64,000 bases of DNA from Rebecca billardiae RCC1528 (lineage: Eukaryota; Haptophyta): NCBI GenBank assembly GCA_965240325.2, contig OZ251227.1:2604001-2668000 (forward strand), in the 5' to 3' direction. This document shows positions 47,060 through 56,008 of the stretch, in pieces (the stretch's first letter is position 1; each line of letters starts with the position of its first letter). The notes beneath the pieces were generated by a model, which worked only from the letters and a program-made list of their open reading frames with translations, did not search any database and was not told the DNA's origin. The position numbers and the translations under genes are program-made.

Positions 47060-47628
47060 CTCGGGGAGGGCGCCCCGCATTATCAGCTTCACCGAGGAGA
47101 TCGCGCGCTGGCTGGGGACGGCCAAGCAGATGAACACGGAGCTGGGCGGCTCGGAGCTGATTATGAACCGCACGCGCGCGCAGCTCGCGAGGACGCGCGA
47201 TCGTGTGGTGGTACCCTACGCCGAGATCACCCGACTTTCCGGGGTACGACACAATCGACCCGGCGACGCGCGACGAGAAGCGCGCCCGCACTCAAGCCGG
47301 AAGAGCTTCCACAACCTGCGCATCGACCAGGCGGGTCGCGTGTGGGTGTGTCGCTGGCCGTGCTCGTGCGCACCGTGCCGTGCCGCGCTCCCGCGCAACA
47401 TGCGCCCGACATCCGGTCCCTGCGCGCTCCGGCCCATCTTCAGCGAGCTCAACGACTGGCACGTCGCACGACGTGACGGCGCAGCTCCAGCGGAAGGCCG
47501 GCGCTGGAGCTGAGGACTCGGACGATGAGATCGAGGTCGACCGGGACTTGTGTAGCGCCTCGTGCCCGCCTCCTCACGCGTCTTGCGGGCTGCAGCATGC
47601 GCTGAATCTTGAGCTCCAGCCCTTCTGA
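47060..47628 (+). pseudogene. Decayed reading frame, unknown family
   Basis: Protein-like sequence shifts frame several times. One segment (SFTEEIARWLGTAKQMNTEL, NRTRAQLARTRDRVVVPYAE) runs to about 47,228. The sequence then continues in another frame with PGYDTIDPATRDEKRARTQA, then in a third with FHNLRIDQAGRVWVCRWPCS and IFSELNDWHVA, and finally with DVTAQLQRK and an acidic SDDEIEVDRD segment. The breaks are close together and I find no splice sites that join them, so decay is likelier than introns. The family is not recognised. Confidence 0.35.
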
Positions 47629-47695
47629 GCTTTCTTGCCGCGTCGACCGCGCGCGGAGAGCTTCTGCTTCCGCTTGGACATGAGGGGGTGCCCAC

Positions 47696-47836
47696 TTGGA
47701 TGCAGAGTGTTCTCGACGTAGGTCACGCCGCAGCCTGGCGCAAGTGGATTGCTGCACTCACGACAACCTCAGGGGTGCAGCGATCGCGTTCCCCGCGGTC
47801 CAGACGCCATCCTCGTCGAGAACACTCTGCATCCAA
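47696..47836. repeat. 23-bp perfect inverted repeat, arms 95 bp apart
   Basis: TTGGATGCAGAGTGTTCTCG plus ACG at 47,696-47,718 is the exact reverse complement of 47,814-47,836. The loop is GC-rich and contains no gene. Confidence 0.85.
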
Positions 47837-48076
47837 CCGGGCGTCACGCGGATTCCCACTGGGACATCCTCATCCTGTCGGCGCGCTGTCGCATCGGCGC
47901 CCAGTCGGCGAGTTCGGACGACGACGTTTTGTGGACGACGGTGGGGCGAGGACGACGGGCGCTGGCGCGCCGCGAGGCGGCCGCAGCCCTCATCCAGGCC
48001 TCGCAGGCGGACGGCTGAACGATTTTTTCCGGCGGCGCTACCATCGCGGCGACGGCTTCATGGGCGGTGACAGTTG

Positions 48077-48277
48077 GCGGGCGTCAATCTCGCCTGCCTG
48101 AGCTGTGTGCGTCTCTTATTCTTATAGTTACAAACTGTAAGAATAAGAGACGCATCACACGACAGCTCAGGCAGGCGAGATCGACGCCCGCTACGCTCAA
48201 CTGTACATACAGTTTACTAAGAATAAGTCCGATATTAAGAGATGACGCATCACACTAGCTCATCAGGCAGGCGACAG
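48077..48277. repeat. Long palindrome plus a third direct copy of the dispersed repeat
   Basis: Left arm 48,077-48,130 and right arm 48,131-48,191 are near-perfect reverse complements of about 55 bp with one 6-bp gap and almost no loop. They could fold into a long hairpin. The right arm is followed at 48,208-48,277 by a further copy that starts TACAGTTTACTAAGAATAAG and shares CATCACAC, AGCTCA and CAGGCAGGCGA. The copy at 40,473 belongs to the same family. Confidence 0.8.
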
Positions 48278-48513
48278 ATAGTAGCAGCTCCCTTGTAGTA
48301 AAGTAGCAGTGATGGCACCACCGCCCAGTCATCTTATTAAGTCGTGAAGCTCGGCTCCAGCGTGTCGGCAGCTCAGCACTATGCACCGCTGGCCCGTTGG
48401 GGCATGTCAACGAGGGCGCCATCCGGCCGCGGACGGCGAGTCGGAGCCGCGGCGGCGTCCTCCGGCCCTCCGCCGCCGTGGTTGGTATCAAAGCTCTGCC
48501 CTGGCTGCTCAGG

Positions 48514-50250
48514 CTAGCCGCTCCCGTTCGTGGGCGCGCTGCCGCCCTTGTGTGCGGCCTTGCTCACGCCGCCGACGCGGATCTTGAAGGGATTCCGACG
48601 TGGGCTGCCCTCCTCGTACACGCGCAGCCGCTTGCGCAGCTGCTCGTTCTCCCGCCGGAGCTCCTCGCGCGTCGCCGCGCCCATCGTCCGGCGCAGCTTC
48701 GCCCACGGTCCGGTGGACCAGCTCGAGTCCTGCTTTTCGAGCTCGGTCACGCCGAGCTCGGACGCGCGCAGGTTGACGCTGGGGCGCTGGGTGTCCTTCG
48801 GCTCGAGCTTGGCGTACGCGCGCCGCGTGAGCAGCGGCGCGACGTACGCGCGGTCGAGCGTGTCCAGCCACGTGTGCCCCTTGTTCGACCACGGCGCGCT
48901 CGAGGGCGTGTGCTCAAAGTCCTCGTTGTGGAGGTCGCTCTTCGCCTCGGGCGCGAGCACGCCGAGCTTGTGCGCGATCGGCTCGATCGCGCCGCCGAAG
49001 ACGAAGATGGTGAACGCTGCGATGATCAGCGTGGTCTGCAGCACGTCGAGCTCCGCCGCCGCGTCGCCGAACAGCCCGTGCTCGTAGATGAACGCCGAGA
49101 TCGCGAAGGCGACGCCGCCGCGCAGCCCGGACGCAAACAGCGCCGCCTGGTACGCGCCCGGCACGCGCACGCCAAACGCGCGGAGCGAGAGGGAGACGAG
49201 GCCGATGTTGGCGGCGCGGCCGACGAGGCACGCGAGCAGCGCGATGCCGGCGAGCGCCCACGACGCGCCGTTCAGGATCGGCAGCGCGAACACCGCCAGC
49301 CCGAGGTAGATGAAGATGTACGTCTCGGCGACGGTCGCGAGCACCTTGAACGCGCGCGCGGTGAGGACGCGCGCTGGTTTTGAGAGATTGGGGCGCGTGT
49401 ACCGCGCCATCGTCATGCCGCAGAAGAGGATGGCGACGATGCCCGAGAGGCCGACCACCTCGCACAGGTAGAACGCGCACCAAGGCGCCACGATCGACAG
49501 CGCCGTCTCGACGAACAGCGCCGACTCGTGCTCGGCCAGGTTGAGCAGCTTGTACGAGAAAGCAGACATGGCACCAAACGCGATGCCGAGCAGGGTGGAG
49601 GCGACGAAGACGTAGAGGAAGAGGCCGACCGCGCCGAAGACGGACGCGGCGTTCAGCTCCTCGTGCTTGAACGCGATGAACGTGCGCGCGAGCACCAGCG
49701 CGATCGCGTCGTTCATCACGCTCTCGCCGAACACGAGCGCGAAGAGGTCGGGCTGCACGCCGAGCGCCTGGAAGACGCTCAGCACGGTGACGGGGTCGGT
49801 GGCGGAGATGAGCGCGCCGAAGGTGAGGCTCGCGATCCCGCCGAGCGGCGGGCATAGGCCCAGCTGCGCCGCGCCGTACACCATCCCGCCCACCACGAAC
49901 GTCGAGATGCACGTGCCGACGAACGCGTAGCCGAGCATCGGCCCTGCCGCGTCGAGGAAGGTCTGCTGGTTCATGTTGAAGCCCGCCTCGAAGATGATGG
50001 GCGGGAGGAGCCAGATCATGAAGAACTCAAAGTCGAACGCGAAGAACTCCGACACGCTCTGGTCGTGCAGCACGTGCACGGCGAGCGCGGCGAGCGCGCC
50101 GAGGATGAGAGCAAACCCGGCCTCTGGCAGCCACCACACGTGCTTGCTGTCGAGGATGTGCCCTCCGGCGAAGGCGCCGCCGAGGCAGATCAGGCCGACG
50201 ATGATGGCCTCGTCGATCGCATGAGACTCGCCGTCACCGCCCTCGCCCAT
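48514..50250 (-). CDS. Na+/H+ exchanger, CPA1/NHE family
   Basis: This 578-residue protein exchanges Na+ or K+ for H+ across a membrane. The first ATG of the frame is at 50,248-50,250. About 12 hydrophobic segments fill residues 12-435. Family hallmarks are LLPPIIFEAGFNM (81-93, the amiloride-site helix), SATDPVTVLSVF (139-150), FGESVMNDAIAL (164-175, with the Asn170-Asp171 pair typical of electroneutral exchangers) and ASGLRGGVAFAIS (363-375). The ATDPVTVLSVF form resembles the endomembrane NHE6/NHX5 group more than plasma-membrane NHE1, but placement needs a tree. The C-terminal tail of about 140 residues is short and hydrophilic and ends with a Glu/Arg coiled coil (about 530-551) and a basic segment. 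No intron is needed. Confidence 0.9.
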   Translation of the reverse strand: MGEGGDGESHAIDEAIIVGLICLGGAFAGGHILDSKHVWWLPEAGFALILGALAALAVHVLHDQSVSEFFAFDFEFFMIWLLPPIIFEAGFNMNQQTFLDAAGPMLGYAFVGTCISTFVVGGMVYGAAQLGLCPPLGGIASLTFGALISATDPVTVLSVFQALGVQPDLFALVFGESVMNDAIALVLARTFIAFKHEELNAASVFGAVGLFLYVFVASTLLGIAFGAMSAFSYKLLNLAEHESALFVETALSIVAPWCAFYLCEVVGLSGIVAILFCGMTMARYTRPNLSKPARVLTARAFKVLATVAETYIFIYLGLAVFALPILNGASWALAGIALLACLVGRAANIGLVSLSLRAFGVRVPGAYQAALFASGLRGGVAFAISAFIYEHGLFGDAAAELDVLQTTLIIAAFTIFVFGGAIEPIAHKLGVLAPEAKSDLHNEDFEHTPSSAPWSNKGHTWLDTLDRAYVAPLLTRRAYAKLEPKDTQRPSVNLRASELGVTELEKQDSSWSTGPWAKLRRTMGAATREELRRENEQLRKRLRVYEEGSPRRNPFKIRVGGVSKAAHKGGSAPTNGSG

Positions 50251-50601
50251 CTGGCCCGGCCGCGCGTGCAATGCGCGCGCGGACGGAAGTGCGCGCAGGG
50301 TCGGCTGCCACCACGCGAATCTGCGCTTCCAGGCGCACAGCGAATTCCTCCGGCCAGGCTGTGTCGAGCAGGCGGATGAGGGCGGTTGGACCAGGTTGCC
50401 GGTTGGGCACTTGAAGCCCGCAGTGGTTCGTTGATTCCGTAGTCGTCAAATCAGACCGATACTACTTGTACAGGGCAGGTCGGTCCACACATCATTAACT
50501 CACGACAAGTGACCAACCGGCACACCTCTGCCGCTTTATTGGCGCTCATACTATCCTACCACTCATAGGACCCTCGAGTCGCAGCCTCAGATCCTTCTGC
50601 G
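50251..50601. other. Intergenic region between two minus-strand genes
   Basis: The 351 bp separate the start of the exchanger gene from the stop of the reductase-like gene. GC content falls in the half next to 50,601. No further feature is recognised. Confidence 0.5.
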
Positions 50602-52416
50602 TCAGATGTTGGTGAACACGCGCTCCTTGAGGAGCGCGTCGCATGCCTCGTCCACGCTGCTCAACCCACGCCAGGAAGCCGACGGTGGCCTCCGCCGCTG
50701 GAACCAGGCAGCAAGCCGCCTCCACCAGCCACCGCCGCGGGTGTGCAGAGGCGGCACTGGCGTCCTGGGCGGCGGCGGGCACGCGGTCGCGCCGAGCGCC
50801 AGATGGGTCTGCCGGAGGAGCTCGTTGCGCCCGCAGATGACGACCACCGTGTTCCCGAGTGAGGCCCCCATGTCCTTGAGGTTTCCTGCAGCGAATGCCG
50901 CGCCCAGAGCGTGTTGGGCGTACACTGCACGAGAGCTGCGAGGCACGAGGCGGGCGAGGGCGCGTGGCGGGCGCCGCAGCGCCCAGGGCGGCGGTCTGGC
51001 GAGCCGGCGGAGCGCCTCGCCGCGCGCGACGGCCTGGGCGATCTCTGGCTCTGTGGCCTCGAGGGCCGTCGCGTTGCGCGAGCTGACGACCAAGGTGAGC
51101 TCGAGCACGCCGCTCGAGGCCCACGAGACGAGCGCCTCGCGGTACGGCAGGTGGCCAGCATCTCGCAGGCCGTACAGGAGATGAAGCCGCGGCATGGTGG
51201 CGCGCTCTGCAGCGGGCCGGGCCGCAAAGCGCTCCAAGACGGACCGCAGGCCAGAGAGCCCGGCTCCCGTCGCGAGGAGCACGGCGTGCTCCACCTCGGC
51301 GCTCATCGGCCCCTCCTTCCCACCGCCCCGATGGGCGGCTGCCCCCGCGCCCTCCGCTGTGCCCGACGCGTTGGCGGCCTCCCCACGGCCTCCCTGCCAT
51401 CGGTCCAGGAGGTCAGACAGAAAGACGTACCGGCTGTTGAAGAAGCCGCCCACCGACGGGTTGACAAAGAGGGGGCCTCGGCCGTCGGCCACGGGGCCCT
51501 CAGGCAGCGCGCGCACGCGCCGCGCCACCTCGGTGACCGTGGGGTGGTAGCGCGCCTCGGGCAGCCCCGTCAGGATCTCGAGCTCTCCAGGTGTGCCGCC
51601 TGTGGCCGCGTCCGTGGCGAGCGCGTACGGCTGCTCGAGCGGTCGGTGGCCCCAGGCGCTGGGAGAGGGCGCCTGCAGGCGCACGACGCCGCCGGGCCTG
51701 TGGTCGGCCATGATGCGGTGCCACGCGCCCACGCTCACGCCCAGCACCGTCACCTCGAGGTCGCCGAGGCGCTGCTTGCGCCGCACCTCGGTCACCTCCT
51801 CCCACTCATCCGGGCAGTCCGAGCCAAACCAGTTGCACGGGCACTCGAGCGCGGCGAGGCCCGCGAGCGCCTTGTGGGTGCCGCGGTAGCGCACCTGGAC
51901 GGCTGGGTCGCACGTGCTCGGGGCGCAGAGGAGGCCCAGGCCCGTGGGCGCGGGGTAGCGGTCCGGCTTGATCTCGTCGAGGAGGCACGCGGGATCGCAT
52001 GGCTCCGCACCTACGGGGAAGGCTGACGTGCGGATGAACTGAGCGCACGCGATGCCGGGGGCACCCGGGGAGCGGGCCTGCTCCACGGACACGTTCCACA
52101 GGCCGCAGGTGCTCGTGCACCAGTAGGACCCCGAGCAGGGCACGCGCGACTCGTCCATGGTGCATGGCGTGGCAGGGTCAAGCGCAGCCGATGCGCACCA
52201 CGCGCCGCACGTGTGCGCGCCCACAGCGCCTCGGCCCGTCTCGCGCGACTGGTAGGACCCCGAGCCATCGTCGAGCGCGCACTTGCCTTGGCCATCCTCG
52301 GCGCCGCATTGTGGTGGCGCTTGGGCGATGCTCGCCGCTGCCAGCGCCGCAGCGAGCACAAGCTGCACCGAGCGTCCCATCCTCGGCTCCGCCATTGTTG
52401 ACATGCCATCCCCCAT
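50602..52416 (-). CDS. Secreted Cys-rich protein with ferredoxin-reductase-like (FNR) domain
   Basis: From the ATG at 52,414-52,416 this gives 604 residues; in-frame ATGs also occur at 52,404 and 52,590. I prefer 52,416 because a signal peptide follows (about residues 13-33, MGRSVQLVLAAALAAASIA). Residues 37-215 are Cys-rich (for example CTSTCG and CPCNWFGSDC), probably disulfide-bonded. Residues 230-560 show the FNR-type flavin/NAD(P) fold: a beta-barrel-like part, LLATGAGLSGLRSVLERF (390-407, nucleotide loop), LHLLYGLRDAGHLPYREAL (431-449) and VVVICGRNELLRQTHLALG (523-541, the CGP-like motif with Arg-Asn in place of the usual Pro). I cannot locate a clear RxYS flavin motif, so activity is uncertain. 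A secreted or lumenal reductase-like protein joined to a Cys-rich domain is unusual. The electron acceptor is unknown. Confidence 0.7.
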   Translation of the reverse strand: MGDGMSTMAEPRMGRSVQLVLAAALAAASIAQAPPQCGAEDGQGKCALDDGSGSYQSRETGRGAVGAHTCGAWCASAALDPATPCTMDESRVPCSGSYWCTSTCGLWNVSVEQARSPGAPGIACAQFIRTSAFPVGAEPCDPACLLDEIKPDRYPAPTGLGLLCAPSTCDPAVQVRYRGTHKALAGLAALECPCNWFGSDCPDEWEEVTEVRRKQRLGDLEVTVLGVSVGAWHRIMADHRPGGVVRLQAPSPSAWGHRPLEQPYALATDAATGGTPGELEILTGLPEARYHPTVTEVARRVRALPEGPVADGRGPLFVNPSVGGFFNSRYVFLSDLLDRWQGGRGEAANASGTAEGAGAAAHRGGGKEGPMSAEVEHAVLLATGAGLSGLRSVLERFAARPAAERATMPRLHLLYGLRDAGHLPYREALVSWASSGVLELTLVVSSRNATALEATEPEIAQAVARGEALRRLARPPPWALRRPPRALARLVPRSSRAVYAQHALGAAFAAGNLKDMGASLGNTVVVICGRNELLRQTHLALGATACPPPPRTPVPPLHTRGGGWWRRLAAWFQRRRPPSASWRGLSSVDEACDALLKERVFTNI

Positions 52417-52909
52417 CGGTGGCGGGCGCAGACTTGTGCATGCTGGAAAATCGGCGAGATGTGAATTATGGGCCCGCTGTTCATGTTGAAAACCGCCGCG
52501 GCAAGTCGCAGGTTCGAGTAGTCGTTCGCCGATGATCGCGGATCGCGGACTTCCGAGTGACCCTCGGTAACTCGGTTGGCCGTCCGTCATTCGGAACTTA
52601 GGTCACCCCGCCGGGGCACTGCACCTCGCGGCATGCGCCGGCGCAGGCTATGCAAGAGCGTGCGATCTGAGCATGGCATGCAGAAGCTGCTACTAAGTAG
52701 GCACTCGGATTCAGAACCCAGGCGCCCCCGCCGCGCCCGGCGAGTTACGTTCGCGCGGGACGACTCGAGCCATTCAGCACAGCGGTGCGCGCACACGCTG
52801 TGCGGCAGCGAGGGAGCTCCCAGCGGGGCGGCGCCGGCCCGCGGATCGCACCACGGGCACGACGCCCGCGGGCGCGTCGGCGTCCGCCCCGGCGGCGGCC
52901 TCGCCGCGC
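52417..52909. other. Intergenic region
   Basis: The 493 bp lie between the start of the reductase-like gene and the stop of the L12 gene, both on the minus strand. It probably holds the L12 3' end and the promoter of the reductase-like gene. No distinct element is recognised. Confidence 0.5.
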
Positions 52910-53718
52910 TTACTTGAGCGCGCACTTGGCGCCCGCCTCCTCGAGCTGCTTCTTCATCTCCTCCGCCTCGGACTTGGAGACGCCCTCCTTGAGCGACTTG
53001 GGTGCCGACTCCACAATCTCCTTCGCCTCCTTGAGGCCGAGGCCGGTGATGCCGCGCACCACCTTGAGGACGGCGATCTTCTTGTCCGCCGGGTACTCCT
53101 CGAGGACGACGTCGAACTCCGACTTCTCCTCCGCAGCCTCCGCCGGCGCACCGCCGGCCGCCGCCGGCGCCGCCATCATCATCCCCCCAGCCGGCGCCGC
53201 GGACGCATCCACACCGAAGGCCTCCTCGATGCCCTTCACGAGCTCAGCCGCCTCCATCAGGGTGAGCGACTTCAAGTCCTCCAAGATGGCGTCGGTCTTC
53301 TCCGACATCGTCACGCGGCTCGAGGCCACGCGCGAGCGCGCAACCGGCGCGACAAAGCCTGCGCGCGAACGCGCAGCGAGCGCGAGGCGCACGTGCACCA
53401 GACGAGCGCGATCAGCGGAGGCTCCCGCGCGCGCCGGCGTGCTCGTGTGGTGCGTCTGACGCCTTCCCGAGCGCCCGCCCGCCGCCCGACCCCCTCTGCC
53501 CACGCTCCGCGCGCCGATTGCCGCCCGTAATCAACCGTCGGCCGATGACGGACTGAGGCAACTGATACGCCCCAGCGCCGCATGCGCGGCGGTGGCCGGC
53601 GGCGAGGCGCACGCGAGGGACGCGCACGTGCTCGTAGATGCACACCGCGCGCGGGCGCGCGCGCACCGAACGCCGGCGCGGCGACGACTGCCAGGGCGAG
53701 GACGAGCTGCCGGAACAT
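52910..53718 (-). CDS. rpl12: Plastid ribosomal protein L7/L12, nuclear-encoded, two exons
   Basis: L7/L12 forms the ribosomal stalk that recruits translation factors. Exon 1 is 53,667-53,718 and exon 2 is 52,910-53,358, with a 308-bp intron (donor GTGCGC, acceptor GCGCAG, phase 1); together 501 nt, 166 residues. Exon 1 encodes a signal peptide, [17 protein letters not shown], and the junction gives AFG-FVAP followed by an Arg/Ser/Val-rich stretch to about residue 34. This is the signal-plus-transit layout, with a Phe at the cleavage site, used for import into secondary plastids. The mature part ([20 protein letters not shown] onward, 132 residues) has the bacterial L12 N-terminal dimer domain, the Ala/Gly/Met hinge and the C-terminal domain ([20 protein letters not shown]). 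It is close to the cyanobacterial/red-plastid form. A start in exon 2 alone at 53,503 would give an Arg-rich leader without signal peptide and is less likely. Confidence 0.85.
53359..53666 (-). other. Proposed intron of the L12 gene
   Basis: Bounded by GTGCGC and GCGCAG on the minus strand. The two exons are in different frames, so an intron or shift is required if exon 1 is correct. The same GTGCGC donor form is proposed for the last intron of the membrane-protein gene at 38-40 kb. Confidence 0.65.
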
Positions 53719-53946
53719 GGCTGTGCTGTGCAAAGGGGCGGGACGTCCACGTACGCCACTGAGAGATTGAAGCGACGTGCGAGGCCGAGCCCCGCGAAGA
53801 TCGCAAGTCCGCCGAAGTCCGGGAAACAATCCGGACTCATTCGCGGTGCGCACGGCAGCCAGGGGGGGGAGCAGGGTGCCAACGGCGCCCGCTTCCTCGA
53901 CGCGAAGCGCGCTCGAGGCTCGCTCGCTGCCGCGCGGCCGAAGAAG
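53719..53946. promoter_or_regulatory. Probable bidirectional promoter region
   Basis: The 228 bp separate the proposed starts of the L12 gene (minus) and the WD40 gene (plus). Assigned by position only; no motif is recognised. Confidence 0.4.
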
Positions 53947-55593
53947 ATGCCGCAGCTCGGCCTCGGGCCGAACAAGGGCGCGGCGTTCGGCCATGAGTTC
54001 TCCGACGCCTACCTCGCGCAGGTGCGCGAGACCCTCGGCGCCGTGGAGCTCGACGAGCCCGCGCCGCCCCCGCCTCCGGGCGGGCTGCCGTACGGGCCGG
54101 CGCCCGCGCGGGCTGCCGCGCTCTCGGGGCAGTGGGGTCGCGGCCCGCTCGAGCCGCAGGGCGCGCACTTCGACGCCTCCGACCGCCCGCTCCTCTGCAT
54201 GGACGTCTCCGCCGACGGCTCGACGGCCGTCGTCGGCGGCGCCGACCACGGCCTCAAGGAGTTTGGCGTGTACGACCGCCGGCTGCGGCGCGAGCTGTTC
54301 ACCCGGACCGACGGGCACACGGAGTGGGTGTCGTGCTGCAAGATCCTGCCGGACGGCCGCGTCATCTCGGGCGGCGTCGACGCCAAGCTCTGCCTGTGGC
54401 ACGCGCGCGTGCGGCCGGCGCGCTGCACCGAGCTCGGAGGGCATGGCGCCTCGATCGCCGCGCTCGCGCTGAGCGCCGACGGCGCGCACGTGTGCTCCGC
54501 GAGCTACGACAAGACGCTGCGCGTGTGGAGCGTCGGCGCCGGCGGCGCGAGCGCCTCGTGCGCCGCCGTCCTCGCCGCGCACAAGGCGCCCGTCATGCAC
54601 GTCGCGTGGCAGGGCGACGTGCTCGCGAGCGGCGACCGCGGCGGCCAGGCCGTGCTCTGGGATGTGCGGACCGCGCGCGCGGCCGCGGTCGTGTCGGCGC
54701 ACCGCGGCCACCTGACCGCGCTCGCGCCGGCAGACGCGGCGGGCGTGGTGACGGGCGGGCACGACGGGCACGTCCGCCTCTTCGACGCGCGCACCACCGC
54801 CGTCGCCGCCGAGGCGCGCGCGCTGCACGTCGGTGCGGTCAACGAGCTGTCATGGCATGCGCTCCCCTCCGGCCAAGTCGCCCTGGTGAGCGCCGGCGCG
54901 GACAAGGCGCTGCACGTGCTCGAGCCGCGCGCGTCGATGCGGCCGCTCTTCTCGTTCCACGAGCACCGCGACTTCATCTACTCGCTGCACACGCGCGGCA
55001 GCTACGCCTTCTCCGGTGGCGGCGACGGCATGCTGATCTGCCATGACCTCGAGGCTGGGAGCGTGTGCTTTGGGCTCGGGGCCAACCGCGCGGCGGTGCG
55101 GTGCATCCATGCGACTGCCGACAAGCTGATCGCGGCGGGCGACGACGGCGGCGCGCTGGTGTACGACTTTGGCGGCGCCGCCGACCCGGGCGCGGAGCGC
55201 GCGTACGGCCGCGCCACGCCGGACGCGGCGCGCCAGCCGCTCGCGCGCCGGCCGTCCGCCGGCTCGGCGGCGGGCGGCGCGGGGGCCGCCCCGCGCGGGA
55301 GCGCCGCCGCCGCCTCGCGCGACGCGGCCGCGTACGCGGACAAGCGCCGCGCCGCCGTCGAGCGCGCCTCGCGGCTGCGCGACGAGCGCCGGTCCACCGC
55401 GGGCTCGCGCGGGGGCGACTCGCTGGACAACTTCTGCGCGAGCTCGCCGTGGTCCGGCCCGGGCGGCGGCGGCGGCGGCGGCGGCTCGGCGCCGCCGCAG
55501 CAGCAGCAGCAGTCGGAGCTTGACCTGCTGCATGCACGCGGCGACGCGAAGTTTGGAAAGCCAAAGCGGCGGCCCGCGCCTCCTTTCGGCTAG
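53947..55593 (+). CDS. WD40-repeat protein
   Basis: This single-exon frame codes for 548 residues from the ATG at 53,947. The frame is open further upstream, but that part would overlap the divergent L12 gene and reads as non-coding. From about residue 75 to 425 there are six or seven WD40 blades; clear ones contain ASYDKTLRVWSV, GDRGGQAVLWDVR, GGHDGHVRLFDAR and SAGADKALHVLEPR. Such propellers are protein-binding scaffolds without enzyme activity. After the propeller come an Ala/Gly/Arg-rich linker, a basic helix (KRRAAVERASRLRDERRS), Gly and Gln runs, and a Lys/Arg/Pro-rich C-terminus. The N-terminal 70 residues (MPQLGLGPNKGAAFGHEFSD) and the tail are distinctive, but I cannot name the subfamily. 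Confidence 0.85.
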   Translation: MPQLGLGPNKGAAFGHEFSDAYLAQVRETLGAVELDEPAPPPPPGGLPYGPAPARAAALSGQWGRGPLEPQGAHFDASDRPLLCMDVSADGSTAVVGGADHGLKEFGVYDRRLRRELFTRTDGHTEWVSCCKILPDGRVISGGVDAKLCLWHARVRPARCTELGGHGASIAALALSADGAHVCSASYDKTLRVWSVGAGGASASCAAVLAAHKAPVMHVAWQGDVLASGDRGGQAVLWDVRTARAAAVVSAHRGHLTALAPADAAGVVTGGHDGHVRLFDARTTAVAAEARALHVGAVNELSWHALPSGQVALVSAGADKALHVLEPRASMRPLFSFHEHRDFIYSLHTRGSYAFSGGGDGMLICHDLEAGSVCFGLGANRAAVRCIHATADKLIAAGDDGGALVYDFGGAADPGAERAYGRATPDAARQPLARRPSAGSAAGGAGAAPRGSAAAASRDAAAYADKRRAAVERASRLRDERRSTAGSRGGDSLDNFCASSPWSGPGGGGGGGGSAPPQQQQQSELDLLHARGDAKFGKPKRRPAPPFG

Positions 55594-56008
55594 GGAGGCG
55601 CGAGGCGCTGGGCGGGCGATGGCAGCGCGCGGGCGCGGGCCTCCGGGGGCGGGATGCCGCGCAGCCCGCCCGCCGCGGTGGCGGTGCTTCGGGCAGCTTC
55701 GGCCGCATTCCCGCGGCGTCGCGCGGAGCTCATAGTTGTCAGCGACTGTGAAGCCTGTGAGCGCTCGGCTGAGACGACCTACTGTGTTAGAGTCAGCCGG
55801 TACGCGCGTAGTTATATATGGACTTATATATTTTGAATAATATTGAAATTTTGATGCAGCATCGTCAGACGTCATCTAATTCATCATTGACATCGAGTAG
55901 CATCACGGCCATCACGCTAACTACAGACTACTACTATAACTACTAGAGACCGTGTCAGAGACAGAGTCACGCAGCACTCTCGTTATTAGCAGTAGTTACC
56001 ATTTATTA
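55594..56008. other. Intergenic region, AT-rich in its second half
   Basis: This 415-bp stretch follows the WD40 gene. The first half is GC-rich; from about 55,800 the DNA becomes AT-rich with many TACTAC/GTAGTA-like words. No gene is seen. Confidence 0.5.

Noticed and set aside
50251-50271. Earlier start of the Na+/H+ exchanger at 50,271
   Set aside because: The codon there is TTG on the minus strand. ATG at 50,250 is the first standard start.
53311-54828. Minus-strand frame of 505 codons across the L12 and WD40 genes
   Set aside because: Only its short segment at 53,667-53,718 makes sense, as exon 1 of the L12 gene. The rest is antisense to the WD40 gene.
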